Assembly (NCBI GenBank): GCA_002917075.1
Contig: NTMA01000074.1
Coordinates: 62,001 to 126,000 of the forward strand
Length of the DNA stretch: 64,000 nucleotides
Direction of reading: 5' to 3'
DNA from: Hawksworthiomyces lignivorus
Lineage: Eukaryota; Ascomycota; Sordariomycetes; Ophiostomatales; Ophiostomataceae
Part shown: positions 47,351 to 59,400 of the stretch, piece by piece
How the letters are laid out: every line of letters starts with the position of its first letter
Numbering within the stretch: position 1 is the first letter of the stretch
The notes under the pieces: model-generated
What the model saw: only the letters and a program-made list of their open reading frames with translations
The model's database searches: none
Told to the model about the DNA's origin: nothing
Program-made: the position numbers and the translations under genes

Positions 47351-48988
47351 ATGTCTACCGAAGAAGTCAAGCACGCGAAGACCATGGAGGATGCGGTCAA
47401 TGGGGTGACCACATCGGAGGATGGAAGCAGCAACGTTGCGATCGACCCAGAGCTCGAGAAGCGCTTGGTACGGAAGCTGGATATGTACATTCTGCCTGGT
47501 ATCTTTATTACGTACCTGTTCTCTTTTCTGGACCGGACCAACATCGGCAACGCCAAGACGGCCGGTATGACGGAAGATCTCCATCTTGTCGGTAACCAGA
47601 TCAACAGTGAGTTCGCGTTCGATTTATAGGATTCTACCAATAGTGCGTTGCTAATACGCCTTGCCCAGTTGCCGTGTCTATCTTTTACGTTACGTACATC
47701 ATCTTTGAGTTTCCGGGCGCCATCATGATGAAGCGAATTGGTGCCAACCGCTTTAGTAAGGCACCATGTTACCGTGCTTTGGACGCGTCTCCTCATTCTA
47801 ACAACCAATAGTCAGCTTCTGCGTCTGCGCCTGGAGCCTGGTGACGACCTTCTCTGGCTTTGAAAGGTCAGCTGGTGCTCTGATCGCCTGTCGACTGCTT
47901 CTCGGCATGTGCGAAGCGGCGCTGCTGCCGTCTATTAATTTATACGTGGCCATGTTCTGGCGCCGCGAGGAGATTGCCAAACGGTCGTCGGTCATCTTCG
48001 TGGCGCTGACCATGGCAGGCGCCTTCGGCGGCCTCTTTGCGTACGGCCTGCTGCAGATCAACACGGAGCAGTACAAGGGCTGGCGGTGGCTCTTTTTCAT
48101 CGAGGGCGCCATCACCTTCTGCGTCGGCATCATGTTGTACTTTATGTTTCCAGACTCGCCCGAGTCGGCCTGGTTCCTCACGGACGAGGAGAAGAAGCTA
48201 GCGCGCCTGCGCGTGGACGTGGGACCCAAGGACGAGAGCATCGACTGGAGCCAGGTCAAGTCGGGCTTCACATCAAGCATCTGCTGGCTGTCGGGCATCA
48301 CCCAGATGTTTGCCGACGTCTACAACTACAGTAAGTATCCAGAAGACGCTAAAGACTCCCTGGCCCTTTCTAGCTGCCGGCTAATTGTCTCCCCTTCTCT
48401 CTACTAGGCATCAGCACGTTTCTGCCGACCGTCATCCAGGGCCTGGGCTACAAGGGCCTTTCAATCCAGTACATGACCATCCCGATCTACATCGTGGGCT
48501 CCGTTTGCATCTTCGCTTTCGCTGCGCTGTCGGACAAGATCCAGCGCCGCGCACCTATCATGCTCACCTTCAGCCTGTTCACGATCGTCGGCTACGCAAT
48601 CCTGCTGGGCACCTCCAACACCAAAGCTGGCTACGCGGCCTGCTACCTCATCGTCCTCGGCGGCAACGTGATCCCCTGCCTCAACATCATCTGGATCAAC
48701 GGCAACTCGGCACCGCACTACAAGCGGGCAACGGCGTTGGCCATGAACCAGATCGTCGGCAACATCGGCGGCATCGTGTCTGGCCAGATCTACATCACGC
48801 GGGAGTCGCCGCGCTACAAGACCGGTCAGGCGACGGCGTTGTCGTGCTGCGCTGCGTCGTGGGTGTGCACGTTTCTCATGCTGTGGCTTCTGAACAAGAA
48901 GAACCAGGACAAAGCTCGCAAGATTCGCGATGGGGCACCTGATACGGGCGTGGGTGATGAGAGCATCCACTTCAAGTACCACCTGTAG
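47351..48988 (+). CDS. MFS permease, anion:cation symporter (Dal5-like) family
   Basis: Plasma-membrane uptake carrier of 480 aa from exons 47351-47606, 47669-47755, 47812-48330 and 48408-48988; introns are 62, 56 and 77 bp. Joints read GNQINIAVSIFY, ANRFISFCVCAW and VYNYSISTFLP. The first helix is followed by FLDRTNIGNAKTAGM, the hallmark of the allantoate/vitamin/nicotinate branch. Further markers are GMCEAALLPSINLYVAMFW, GWRWLFFIEG and PDSPESAWFLTDEE before the central loop. About 12 membrane helices fit. Substrates in this branch are small organic acids (allantoate, nicotinate, pantothenate, aromatic acids), which suits a neighbouring aromatic-acid pathway; specificity itself is not readable. 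Confidence 0.93.
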
Positions 48989-49678
48989 CGGAAAGAAAAG
49001 GGCGAAAGGTTATAAAGGAAAGAAGGAAGAGGCAGCATATGTTACAGAAGAATGCAGATGTATACCCCAACGAAACCAAAAAATGCAGAGAGATAAACCG
49101 ACTTAATAGTCCTTTAACAGTCACGAGGATATATTCCACGGTAAACATTTTATGCGAGTTGGACATGCCCTTCAGAATAGGTACCTGCTATTCATATAAT
49201 TTTTCACCTTGAGCCAAATGAGGTAAACTTGTTTCTTTTGTTACTGGCACAGAGTATTTTAGGTGCCTACACTGCTCAGGCTGTGACCAGCAGTACAGCC
49301 ATTGAGGAAAAGACTACAAATCTTGATAGGGGCTTCAGACTTTAAATGCTATCTATCTTAGAAACTTTATATACTTTGGTGTTAGACTCTGTACGCTGCA
49401 TTCACTGGCATGGACCAATTCGCCTTGATCGTAATCAACACTTTATCGACAAGAGCTGGATAGTACTCACGCTATGCATAGTACGGCCAATCGATCTCTT
49501 GAGATGGCTGTGAGTATAATCGAGTGATACATGTGCTAAATTTTGGCACAGTGTTTATCTTGGTGCTTGGTGTTTGGTGTTCTATATAAACTGCATCCGG
49601 TGTTTACTTCTTCTTAAATAAAGCTTCATATTATCTCGCTTTTTTATCGAAAAATAGTCGCCTTTATACAGCTTCATA
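48989..49678. other. Convergent AT-rich spacer
   Basis: 690 bp between the permease (plus) and the NACHT-ankyrin gene (minus). AT-rich; no gene is recognised. Confidence 0.5.
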
Positions 49679-52600
49679 TCAACAGTACTTCGCGCTGTTT
49701 TCAAGCAGCAACTGTGCTACTTGCTCGTGGCCATTTTCCGATGCTGCTGCTAATGCACTTTCATAGTAGCCACTGTTTATTGCGTTAATATCGGCGCCAT
49801 TTTGAAGCAGCAGCTGCACCACTCTCTCGTGGCCCTTTGCTGATGCTGCTGTTAATGCATTTTCATAATGACCATTGTGTACTGCGTTGATATCGGCGCC
49901 ATATTGAAGTAATAGTTGCACCACTTTCTCGTGACTATTTGCCGATGCTGCAATTAATGCGCTTCCATAGTAGCCACTGTCTATTACGCTAATATCAGCG
50001 CCATTTTGAAGCAGCAGCTGTACCACTTTCTCGTGGCTATTTGCCGATGCTGCAATTAATGCGCTTCCATAGTAGCCACTGTCTATTAAGTTAATATCAG
50101 CGCCATTTTGAAGCAGCAGCTGTACCGCTTTCTCGTGGCCATTTTTCGATGCTGCTGTTAATGCGCTTTTATGATAGCCATTATGTACTGCGTTGATACA
50201 GGCGTCGTTTTGAAGTAATAACTGCGCCGATTCTGCCATTAATGCGTTTCCACAGTAGTTATCATTTGTTGCGTTGATATCGGCGCCGTTTTGAAGCAGC
50301 AACTGTGCCACTTTCTCGTGGCCATTTTCTGATGCTGCTATTAATGCATCATTTACTTCGATGATATTGGCGTCGTTTTGAAGTAACAGCTGTACCACTT
50401 TCTCGTTGCCTTCCTTTGATGCTGCTATTAATGCGCTTCCATGGTGACAATTAGTTACTGCGTTGATATCGGCGCCGTTTTGAAGTAGTAACTGCACTAT
50501 TTTTTCATGGCCCCTATCTGATGCCGCTACTAATGCTGTTTTGTAGCGGCCGTTATTTACTGCGTTGATATCAACGCCGTTTTGAAGCAGTAATTGCACT
50601 ATTTTCTCATGGCCTTCTTTTGATGCTAATATTAATGCGGTTTTGTAGCGGCCGCTATTTAATGCGTTGATATCAGCGTCATTTTGAAGCAGTAACTGCA
50701 CTATTTTTTCGTTGCCTCTACCTGATGCTAGTGTTAAAACGCTCCCATAGTAGCTATTATTTGCTGCATTGGTATCGGCGCCGTTTTGAATCAGTAACTG
50801 CACTATTTCTTCATGGCCTCTATCTGATGCTGCTTCTAATGCTGTTTTGTAGCGGCCGCTATTTAATGCGTTGATATCGGCATCATTTTGAATCAGTAAC
50901 TCTACCACTTTCTCGTGGCCACTTGCCGAAGCTGCTATTAATGCGCTTCCATGGTAGTCATTGGCTATGTTAATATCGGCGCCATTTTGTAGTAGCAGTT
51001 GTACTGCTTTCCCGTGGCCTTCGGCCGACGCGGCTATTAGAGCGTAGCTATACTCCCTACCGCCTTTGGCGTTAACCAAGTCAGAGATCGTCTCTGGGCA
51101 AAGGCCCGCGGAATATTCTGCATGGAACAGCTCGGAAACGACTTCGTCGAGCCCAAAAAGTGAAGCGTAATAAATACGCAATATTTTGTTCTCAGGGAAT
51201 TTCTTAACAGTGGAGTTGATATCCCAGATTCCCACCCAATTCTCAAATTTGCCGTCCGAGCCTTGAAAAAGTTGCATCACTTGGAGTTTCAGCCTATAGA
51301 GGTTTTGATCACTGTCGCAGTAATGCCCGTGCCAGTGTCGTGCAGCGTAACGTGCTAGTGGATATGTGTGTATTGATATTCGTGATTCGAGTCTCAGAAG
51401 ATATGTCAAACACACACTGGCTATTTCTGCATGAGCTTCTGGTCTTCTCACCCCAAAAGCTGCGGTCGCATGCTTCCATATGCGTTCAGATTCTAGGTAT
51501 TCTTGGACTGAAAAATGCGCAATGCGAATTATGGGTTCCCTGCTTCCAGGATGGGAATAAACTTTGAGAAGACCGGGACATATCCGATGAACGTCATCTT
51601 CATCTTCTAACCTGGCATCGGTATTAAGCTGATAGCTGTCCCCGAGCTCTACGGTGATGCTCTCAATGACCTCCCGTATGGTCAGTGGTCTCTTGGCACA
51701 GCAAAGGAAAGTGAGAATTCGTTTCGCATCCTCCTTGGACTCTGGGCTAATGCCCAATAGCATCCGCTCATATGTCTCATCTAAAGATTGGGGCAGCGAT
51801 TTCAATAGTTTGTCAAGCTGGCGCTTGCTTTTAGCACAAGAATCCAAGGTGTGAAACTGACATTCCACCCAGCGAAATCTGGCCAAGTTATTAGTTTCCT
51901 CCAACATAGGAACGACACAATGTGCAGATCAAGAAATATTGAGAAATATTTTCAGTAAGAGATATAACATACACGCCTTTCGCACGCTTGGTGAGTGCTT
52001 CTTCAATTTGATCGTGGTGCTTCTCCCACCGTCGCAGCCGTCGGTCGTTCTTGAGAGAGTAAGATATGAAAGACGCAATGTCATCATCAACAAGACCGTT
52101 CTTCATGGTGATCGTCTCTTCAGGTAGGACTCCAATCTCGTCACGAAGCACATCGCAAATGTCCAGCTCTTCACGGCTCGTGACCAGAAGATGAAGGCCC
52201 GGTTCTGCCCATGTCCGCAAGTCAACCAGGGCTTGCAACACATCTCCCCTGTTCTTATGCCGGGGACTCTCATCGAGAGCATCTAGTATGATATATGTGT
52301 TGTCAAACGCTCGGACGAGCTGATGTAAAGCGTCCATAAGAGCCTGGCTGGTCGGCGTCGACTGGCGGTAGTTGTTGTGTAACCGTGAAAGATGCTCAAG
52401 ACTATCGTCAAGTTGGCCTGATAACTGCAAAACCAGTGCACGTAGCATGGCGGAAGCGTCTTGTTTGGTGATGTCGTTGAAGGTGAAGAAGAAAAATGCA
52501 AGACCAATACGTGGGTTAGACCTGCGATGTCGAAAAGCGTGCTGTATGGCCGTAGAGCACAAAACTGACTTGCCACATCCTGCAAATCCATTGAGCCAGA

Positions 52601-53261
52601 GGAAAGAATTCGGGGTTACAAGCCATTTCGAAAAGACTGGGCCTTTGACGAGCCAAAGCCCGGTGCCCCCATGTCTTTTTTTGCAAGCCTCGAAGTAGTT
52701 GACAGCAGCGTCTGGAGCCTTCAGCCAATCTCGAATGGTGAATAAGATCTGGTCGGCTCGAATGAGTTCGATTAATGCTTTAGTATCCTCGGCATCAATT
52801 TGAACTTTGGACATATCCTTATGTTGTAACAACTGCAGCGCCAGAGACAGTTGAGCGGTTATCGCTTCGATGTCTTCGTCGAGTTTTTGCAGTGTACTCT
52901 GCCGAAACGGGTATTCTAGCCTACGGGCGAAGGTGCGGGCAGCAGCTCGAGCACCGCCGCTGGACGTATCCTGGAACTTGTTGCATTCATCTTGTAGCTC
53001 ATGGATGCATTCCTCGCAGCTTTGGATGGCGCTCTCGGTATTCTCAAGTAGGTCTCGCTCGTCAGCGAGGAATGTGCGCTTCGCCAGTTGATCTCGCAAA
53101 TTCGCAAGCATGCCAAGAAGACGCTCCAACTTCTTGATGGTGTGGGCGACGTCTGCCTTCTGAGTCTTGCAGGCCGAATAGTAGTCGACAAGAGATTGCG
53201 CGACTTGAAGGCCGACCGAAACAATACCAGCAACGCTTGCTGCGACAGATAGTCCGTCCAT
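49679..53261 (-). CDS. NACHT STAND (NLR-like) protein with C-terminal ankyrin repeats
   Basis: Signal-transducing ATPase of the fungal NLR type, 1162 aa, from exons 53261-51973 and 51878-49679; the 94-bp intron joint reads AKGVFRWVECQF. The start is the ATG at 53261, which begins MDGLSVAASVAGIVSVGLQ, the usual opening of the fungal helical N-terminal domain; upstream there is only TTG. The P-loop GFAGCGKS is at 225-232 and Walker B TYIILDALDE at about 321-330, followed by TSREE and the YVxW-like FRWVECQ block and the winged-helix region (LPQSLDETYERML). From about residue 703 there are 14 ankyrin repeats of 34 residues. Such proteins act in non-self recognition and programmed cell death; the repeats bind the unknown trigger. 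Repeats 8 and 9 are shortened. Confidence 0.93.
49685..51055 (-). repeat. Tandem ~102-bp coding repeats (14 ankyrin units)
   Basis: Fourteen in-frame units of about 102 bp encode ankyrin repeats of the form SALIAASANGHEKVVQLLLQ-NGADIN. Neighbouring units are strikingly alike; the two units around 49920-50125 differ at very few codons. Differences concentrate in the short loop residues between units (such as DSGYY, NSGRY, NGHY). Two units are truncated (near 50210-50360). This pattern of high internal identity fits unequal exchange within the array. Confidence 0.9.
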
Positions 53262-54590
53262 ATTGGGTATTGGCAGTCGTACGTTCAAGGGTTGAGCAGT
53301 GTTAGACGCAGATATCGGCAGCAAAATGAACGAATGATTCAAAGCTGAGAAATAGGGATCGCTCAGTTAGGTTCTAATACTCCTCTTTTTCTTTGTGTGT
53401 TCAAAACTAGGAGAATATGACGGCTAAGGCTGGTGTCTATCTTTTTCTGGCAGGCGGCTTTGAAGTGTCCAATTGTGAAGCCTTGCGCTCAGCTGGGCGA
53501 GGCGGAGCAATGTGAACTGATTGGCGGACATGGACGCGCTGGCTGGCCTGCTTGCTTGTAATTTTTTTCTTGTCACATTTCGAAATGCAGGACGACTTTG
53601 GTGAACCTAGATAGAAGGCATCAGACAAAAGAAATTTGTTGCACGTTATTTCCACAAGGGTCTCAACAGAAATGGTCAATCCTTGCTTGGCGTTTGTGTT
53701 TGGCAGCCTCTGAATCCTCAAGACGTCTATTCAACGAATCGAACTGCGTACAATGGGATAATGCGTGTCTTCTTATGTTTTCATTTCTCGAGATGCCATG
53801 TATACTTGTTAGTTTTAAGTATTTATTAATACATACAACCCTTGGTGGTCAAAAGATGCAGATAGCGGGATGATCGATTCATTGGCATGGGCGAAACACA
53901 TCACGCATGAACAAATTAGCTACACTGTATTTGATGCGACACAGCTTACGGCGCAGACGGAAGCCTACGAACTCGTGCGGGCATGAGCGAGGTGCCTTAT
54001 CCAGCGCGGCGCTTTCGAAATAGAAAGTGAGCAGCTTCGGCGTTGTAAGCATCGGAAGGCTAAAGGTGACCGGAGCTAGGACCTGGCTAATGACAACTAG
54101 GGATGTCCGGCGTGGCTAATGAGAGGCACGCCATAAAGTAGTATCAGCTTTTGCGATTTATAGGTCGTACTGCGGCACTTATAGGTCAGTCTACTTGAGG
54201 CCTTTTAATCAGAATGTCACATAGAATTTCTATGCTACCGTCGACCTCTGTTGAGATACGTTGGTGTAGTCATTGCGTTGAAAAACATCGCGACAATTCA
54301 AATGGCCTCGATTTTGGCCCAACTTAGTGGCTAGCCAATCAGACGTTAGACTCGCATAGGGGCAGAGGGGTGGTGCGCGTGGATCTGCGTCTCCCTCTTA
54401 TCCTCTTATCTTGGGTTTCAGTGCCCCTCTCCCCGCGTCGCGAAACCAGCAACGTGCAACCGGGTGACCAACGACGCCAGGGTCAGGCTGCTTTGTTCTT
54501 CTGTCATTTTTTTTATCAAAAAGCAGTTTTACCAAAAGAAAATAAGAATCCAACAGCCAAAGGGAGCTTCTTCCCAGCACAGCCGCCACC
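53262..54590. other. Divergent promoter region NLR-like gene / SH3BGR-like gene
   Basis: 1.3 kb. No gene is recognised. A short phrase CTTATAGGTC recurs near 54178 and, as TTATAGGTC, near 54159. Both flanking genes read outwards. Confidence 0.45.
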
Positions 54591-56217
54591 ATGACCACCT
54601 ATTCTACCGATCCCGCCCTCTACATCTTCACGTCCCTCACGGCCGGCTCCTCCCACATTGTCACGGCCACCTCCCGCCTCGAGACCATCCTGCGCGCCAA
54701 CAAGGTGCCCTTCAAGGCCGTCGACATCGCCACCGATGAGAAGGCCCGGATGCTGTGGGGCCGTCGCGCCGGCAAGGACGCTAGCGGCCGCCAGCGCCGG
54801 CTGCCAGGCCTCGTCCAGGAGGGGCTCGTCCTGGGGGTGCGAACTTTGCTCCTTTCCCTCCCCCCCTCTTTACTCCTTGCTCGCAGGGTTGCGTCTTGTG
54901 GAAATATGCCCCCCTCCTCCTCTGATGGCTGACACCAGCTCTTCCCCCCTCTGCCAGGACCTGTTCGAGATCGAAGAGTGGAACGAGTACGGCGAGCTCA
55001 AGCAGAACGTCAAGATGTACTGGGACGAGTTTACGCAGCCGCCGATCAGCCAGAAGCCCGTGGCGCCTCCGCCGAAGGCCGCGCCCGTGAACAAGGTCGC
55101 AATGGCAGCGGCAGCGGCAGCAGCAAAGACATCTTCGACTGCGGCACCGCCGCCGCCGCCGCCGCCACCACCACCGCCGCCAGCAACAACAGCAAAAGCC
55201 GCGCCAGCAGCGTCGACGGCGAAAAAGGGTACTGCTGCGGCATCGTCCTCGAGCGCCGGCACCACCTTGCCCATTCGGAGCATCGCCGAGGAGGCGGCGG
55301 CCAAGGCCAAGCAGGTGCGTCTCCAGAGCCTCCGGGATAAGGTCTACGGAAAGGGCGGCGCTGGTGGCGACAAGGAGGAAAAGCCAGAAGAGAAGAAAGA
55401 GAAGAAAGAGGAAAAGAAGAAGGATGACGACGAGGATGAGGAGGACGAAGAGGAATCTGAAGAGGAGGAAGAGGAGGAGGACGATGATGACGAGGAAGAA
55501 GAGGAAGAGAAAAAGCCAGAAGGCGCGAAAGTAGCAGCACCAGTGGCGGCAGCTGCAACGGCGGCAGCGGCGAAAGGTAAGGGAAGCAAAAAGGAAGAAG
55601 AGGAAGATGATGATGACGACGAAGATGACGATGATGATGACGACGATGAAGACGAAGACGATGATGACGATGATGACGATGATGACGAGGAGGAGTCTGA
55701 GGAGGAGAGCAAGGCTGCTGCCTCAAAGGCGAAGGCGAAAGCGGCACCTCCCGCAAAGCTGGCCGCGTCGACGCCCAAGAAAGCGGCGGCCGGCGGCAAG
55801 CCCTCCACCGCGCCGGGGCTCCAGTCGCCCACCTCGGGCGCATGGACCACCAAGAAGAAGCCGGCGAGCGGCGGCGAGGACGACGACGCCGTCTCGCAGG
55901 ACCTCCGCCGCGTGCTGCAGAGCCCGACGTCGACCGGCTGGAAGCCGACGGATGTGGACGCGCCCGTGACGAGCCTGCACGGGGCGCGGGTGGATAGCGG
56001 CCTGTCGCCGGCGGCGATCGCGGCGATCGAGAAGGAGCAGACGATTAAAGAGGATGAGGAGGAGGGAGACGATGATGAAGAAGAAGAAGACGACGACGAC
56101 GACGACGAAGACGATGATGATGATGAGGAGGAGGAAGAAGAAGAAGACGATGACGAGGATGAAGATGATGCAAAAGCGAAGAAAGTAAAGGCGACACCAA
56201 AAGACAAAGCAAAGTAG
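54591..56217 (+). CDS. SH3BGR/glutaredoxin-like domain protein with long acidic tail
   Basis: Protein of 501 aa from exons 54591-54836 and 54958-56217; the 121-bp intron joint reads LVLGDLFEIEEWNEYGELK. The first ~110 residues form a thioredoxin-fold SH3BGR domain (YIFTSLTAGSSHIVTATSRL, VPFKAVDIATDEKARMLWGR) lacking the CxxC redox pair, as usual for this family. A Pro/Ala linker is followed by long runs of Asp and Glu interspersed with Lys/Ala-rich segments, and the C-terminus is Lys-rich. A short conserved-looking block (TTKKKPASGG, SQDLRRVLQSPTSTGWKPTD) sits between acidic blocks. Likely cytosolic; the acidic tail may bind basic partners or nucleosomes (inference). The GAT/GAG-rich codon runs are prone to length change. 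Confidence 0.88.
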
Positions 56218-56443
56218 CGCCTGATGGCATCACTGAGAAAATAAGATCGAGCCGGGTAGCCCCTATTTTTTTGTCCATATTCAAAAACATCGTTTTGAGT
56301 CTGCGTTTTTAATTATGTGTATACCCTGAAAACGAAGCCCACAAACCTTTTTCTTGCACGTTATTTTTTCAACTTTTACACAAATGCTATATATACTGAA
56401 GCGACACAAAAATATACATAATGGTTCTCCCCTTGTCAACTCT

Positions 56444-59400
56444 TTAACCGTATAGATCTTCATCATCGCTGGCTCGCTGCTCATGAAAGCCGGAGGGCAC
56501 TGCTGGGGCCTTCCCTTTTCCCTTGGCCCGGCCGTTGAGGATCACGCTACCGGTGTCTCCATCGCTTTCTCCACGACCGCCGACCCCTGAGTCGTTCTCG
56601 TCCTCTTCTTCGTCTTCGAGGTCGCTGTACCACTGCGCGCTGGCCTTCGCCTTCCCCTTGCCAGCAGCAGCTCCCTTGTTACCCTTCCGAGCCGAACGCG
56701 AGGCAGAAGAAGCCGCACCAGGTGACGACAGAGTAGCAGCAATTACATCCTGCTGCTGCTGCTGACGTTCTTTCTGCTCTTGTTGCTCCTTCTGCTCCTT
56801 CTGCTTTTGCCGGCTGCCCTCGAACGTCTCCCGTACTCTCTCGTAGTGGGCCAGTTCGCCGGCGCTGATGCTGGGCACCAGCTCGCGGTGTGCATCCAGA
56901 AAGTCTTGCTCAGTGACCACTACGGCGACGTCTTCAGGCGTTGCGTAGTGGTCGAAGTAGTATGCTGTTGACATTGCCTTCTTTCCGCCACTGGCAGTGT
57001 TCATGGCAGCAATCTTGGCGTCTACCTGCGAGGCCTGCCGAGTGACCGCTTTCAGCATAGCGTCACTGCAGAGAGCATAGAAATCGGCACCCGTGTACGT
57101 GAACGGAAGTTGCTGCGCGATGGAACGCAGGGACACGTCGGGGTGGAGAGTAAATCTGAAAAATAGCGTTAGTTTGAGAAAATGTAGAGCTGAATGAAAA
57201 GACAAATGGCTGAGGTGGCCTTCTCTTCACATACTTTCTTGTCAAGGCCTCCAGAATACGAAGCTGCTTGTCGTGTGTGTCGGAAACACCGAGGTACAAC
57301 ATCGTATCAAATCGACCTGGTCGCAGCAGAGCTTGGTCGAGCAAGTCCGGTCGGTTGGTAGCGCCGATGACGAACACACCGCCAGAGCCTGCACCGTCGT
57401 CGTCATCACCGCCACCTCCAGACATGCCGTCCAGCTCAGCAAGCAACTGCGATACGATGCGATCCATGACACCGCCGCTGTCGCCCTGGTTGCCACGCTT
57501 GGGGGCGACCGAGTCGAGTTCGTCGAAGAAAACGACACAGGGGCGTGCATCGCGGGCCCGCTGGAAGACGCGACGCACGTTGGCCTCCGATTCACCAATG
57601 TACATATTGAGCAGCTCAGGACCCTTGACGCTAAAGAAATTGAGGCTGTACTCAGTGGCAATTGCCTTGGCCAGCAGCGTCTTGCCTGTACCAGGTGGCC
57701 CGTAGAACAAGATGCCCGACCGTTTCTTCATGCCCTTGGCAAACAGTTCAGGGCGTTCTAGCGGTAGCTGAATCGTCTCCATGACCACATCTTTGACATT
57801 GTCGAGGCCGCCCACGTCGTTCCAAGTGACATTCGGAATCTTAGGCGCCCCGATGGCGTCGGCGAAGTTCTTGCGAGCTGCATCAACAGCCGAGTCAAAG
57901 TCCGCCTTCGTCAGACCACGAACCGCTGCACCACCCGCAACCTGAACGTCACGCAGCGTAATAGTTCTGCTGTTTAGCTGCTGCTCTGGGTCAAGGTCGG
58001 CAGTAGGTGGAATGGATCTGTCGGCGACGAGCTTTTCCAGCCGTGAGCGGCGACACACGAGCGCCCGGTCCACAACATCCACGAGGTCACCTGCAACAAG
58101 TGCAGCTGTCTTGAGTGCCACGCTGTTCAGATCGACTTCAGGGTCAAGGAGGATGGCGCGGTCATTTACGATGTTGCGAAGAATAGTTGCCCGCTCTGTC
58201 TCGTCGGGGGCATGCATCTCAATCTCGTGCGTGAAAAGACTACGCACGCCGTCGGGGATCTTGTCTGCTTCAGTGGTTGTCGCGATCAGAACGCGGGCAT
58301 CTTCAAGGATCTCTTTCATGGAAGAGACCATACGGTCCGCTGTTAGCGCTTCCATATGACGGATTAGTAGAGCACAGCACTCAGGCCCACAGCTCATAGC
58401 CAAGCCAGCACGAGCCTTGAGCACGCCTTCGGATTTTGCGTCACGACCACCGGCACCAGCTTCATTGAGGATGTCGTACGCATCGACCGTGAATGTGTGG
58501 AGGCCTATGTCGGCACACGCGTTGGTAGCAACCGTGGCCTTGCCAATGTTCCTCTGTGTGGATACCAGGAGGATGGCCACTGGTGGCATCTTTAGGTGGA
58601 TAGCGCGGCGGCTTGTAGCAGCAGCGACTAGATCACGCAGCTGACGTCGCAGGGATGAGACATGCTGGCGATCAGGATCAATGACGGCGGGTGCCGCCCG
58701 GTCACCATATCGTCGAGGAGGTTCTCGGAGGCCAAGATAGTACTGCCAATTGCTATCCTTCGTTCCGGGAATGCGAGCGGTAGTCGTGCCCGACTGTTCA
58801 AGGTGAGAGGTCGAGATGTCCACAGATGCAATAGTCTTGCCCCAGACGCTCTCCTCCTCCTGGTCGTCTTCTCCGAGGCCGTGACGCTGCTGTGCTGGAG
58901 TGGGCTGTGGCTGGACATGAGTGACCTTGAACCACGCTATCTCGTCGGCCTTGAGGCTGGGTTTGCTAGCTGGGGGTGCAGGGCTTGCTGCCGTCCCGCT
59001 GGAGGAGCCATTGCCGTTGGATGCACCGTTGCTACCGCTGCTATTGCTGTTTGGCTCCTTCACACCACCGGTCAGAGAAAGTATGTCGCCTACCGCCGCA
59101 TTCTCGCTGGACAGTATCATGTCATTCATCGTGCGACCAAGCTGCGCATCAATCGGAATGGCGATAAAATCGCCAGCCTTGACAACCCGCAGCTTCTTCT
59201 CAAAATGCCACTTGAGACCAGCAACTACAGCTGCCTGCACAGATTTTTCGATAGGAACCGGGGTTCGCACTTGCTGGATGATAACTTTCTGAGCGAAAGG
59301 CGGCTGAGCTGCGGCGCTGAGCTTTGAGGACTTGGGGTGACGTGGGAGCGATCCTGACATTGGCAATTGAGTCATGCGCAGAGGCGACAGGCGCAAATAA

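Noticed and set aside
49685..51055. Evenly spaced ~102-bp repeats resembling an array
   Set aside because: The units are coding ankyrin repeats in one frame, not a CRISPR-type repeat-spacer array, and the organism is a fungus.
55344..56207. 287-codon minus-strand poly-serine frame
   Set aside because: Antisense of Asp/Glu codon runs in the SH3BGR-like gene; no independent gene features.
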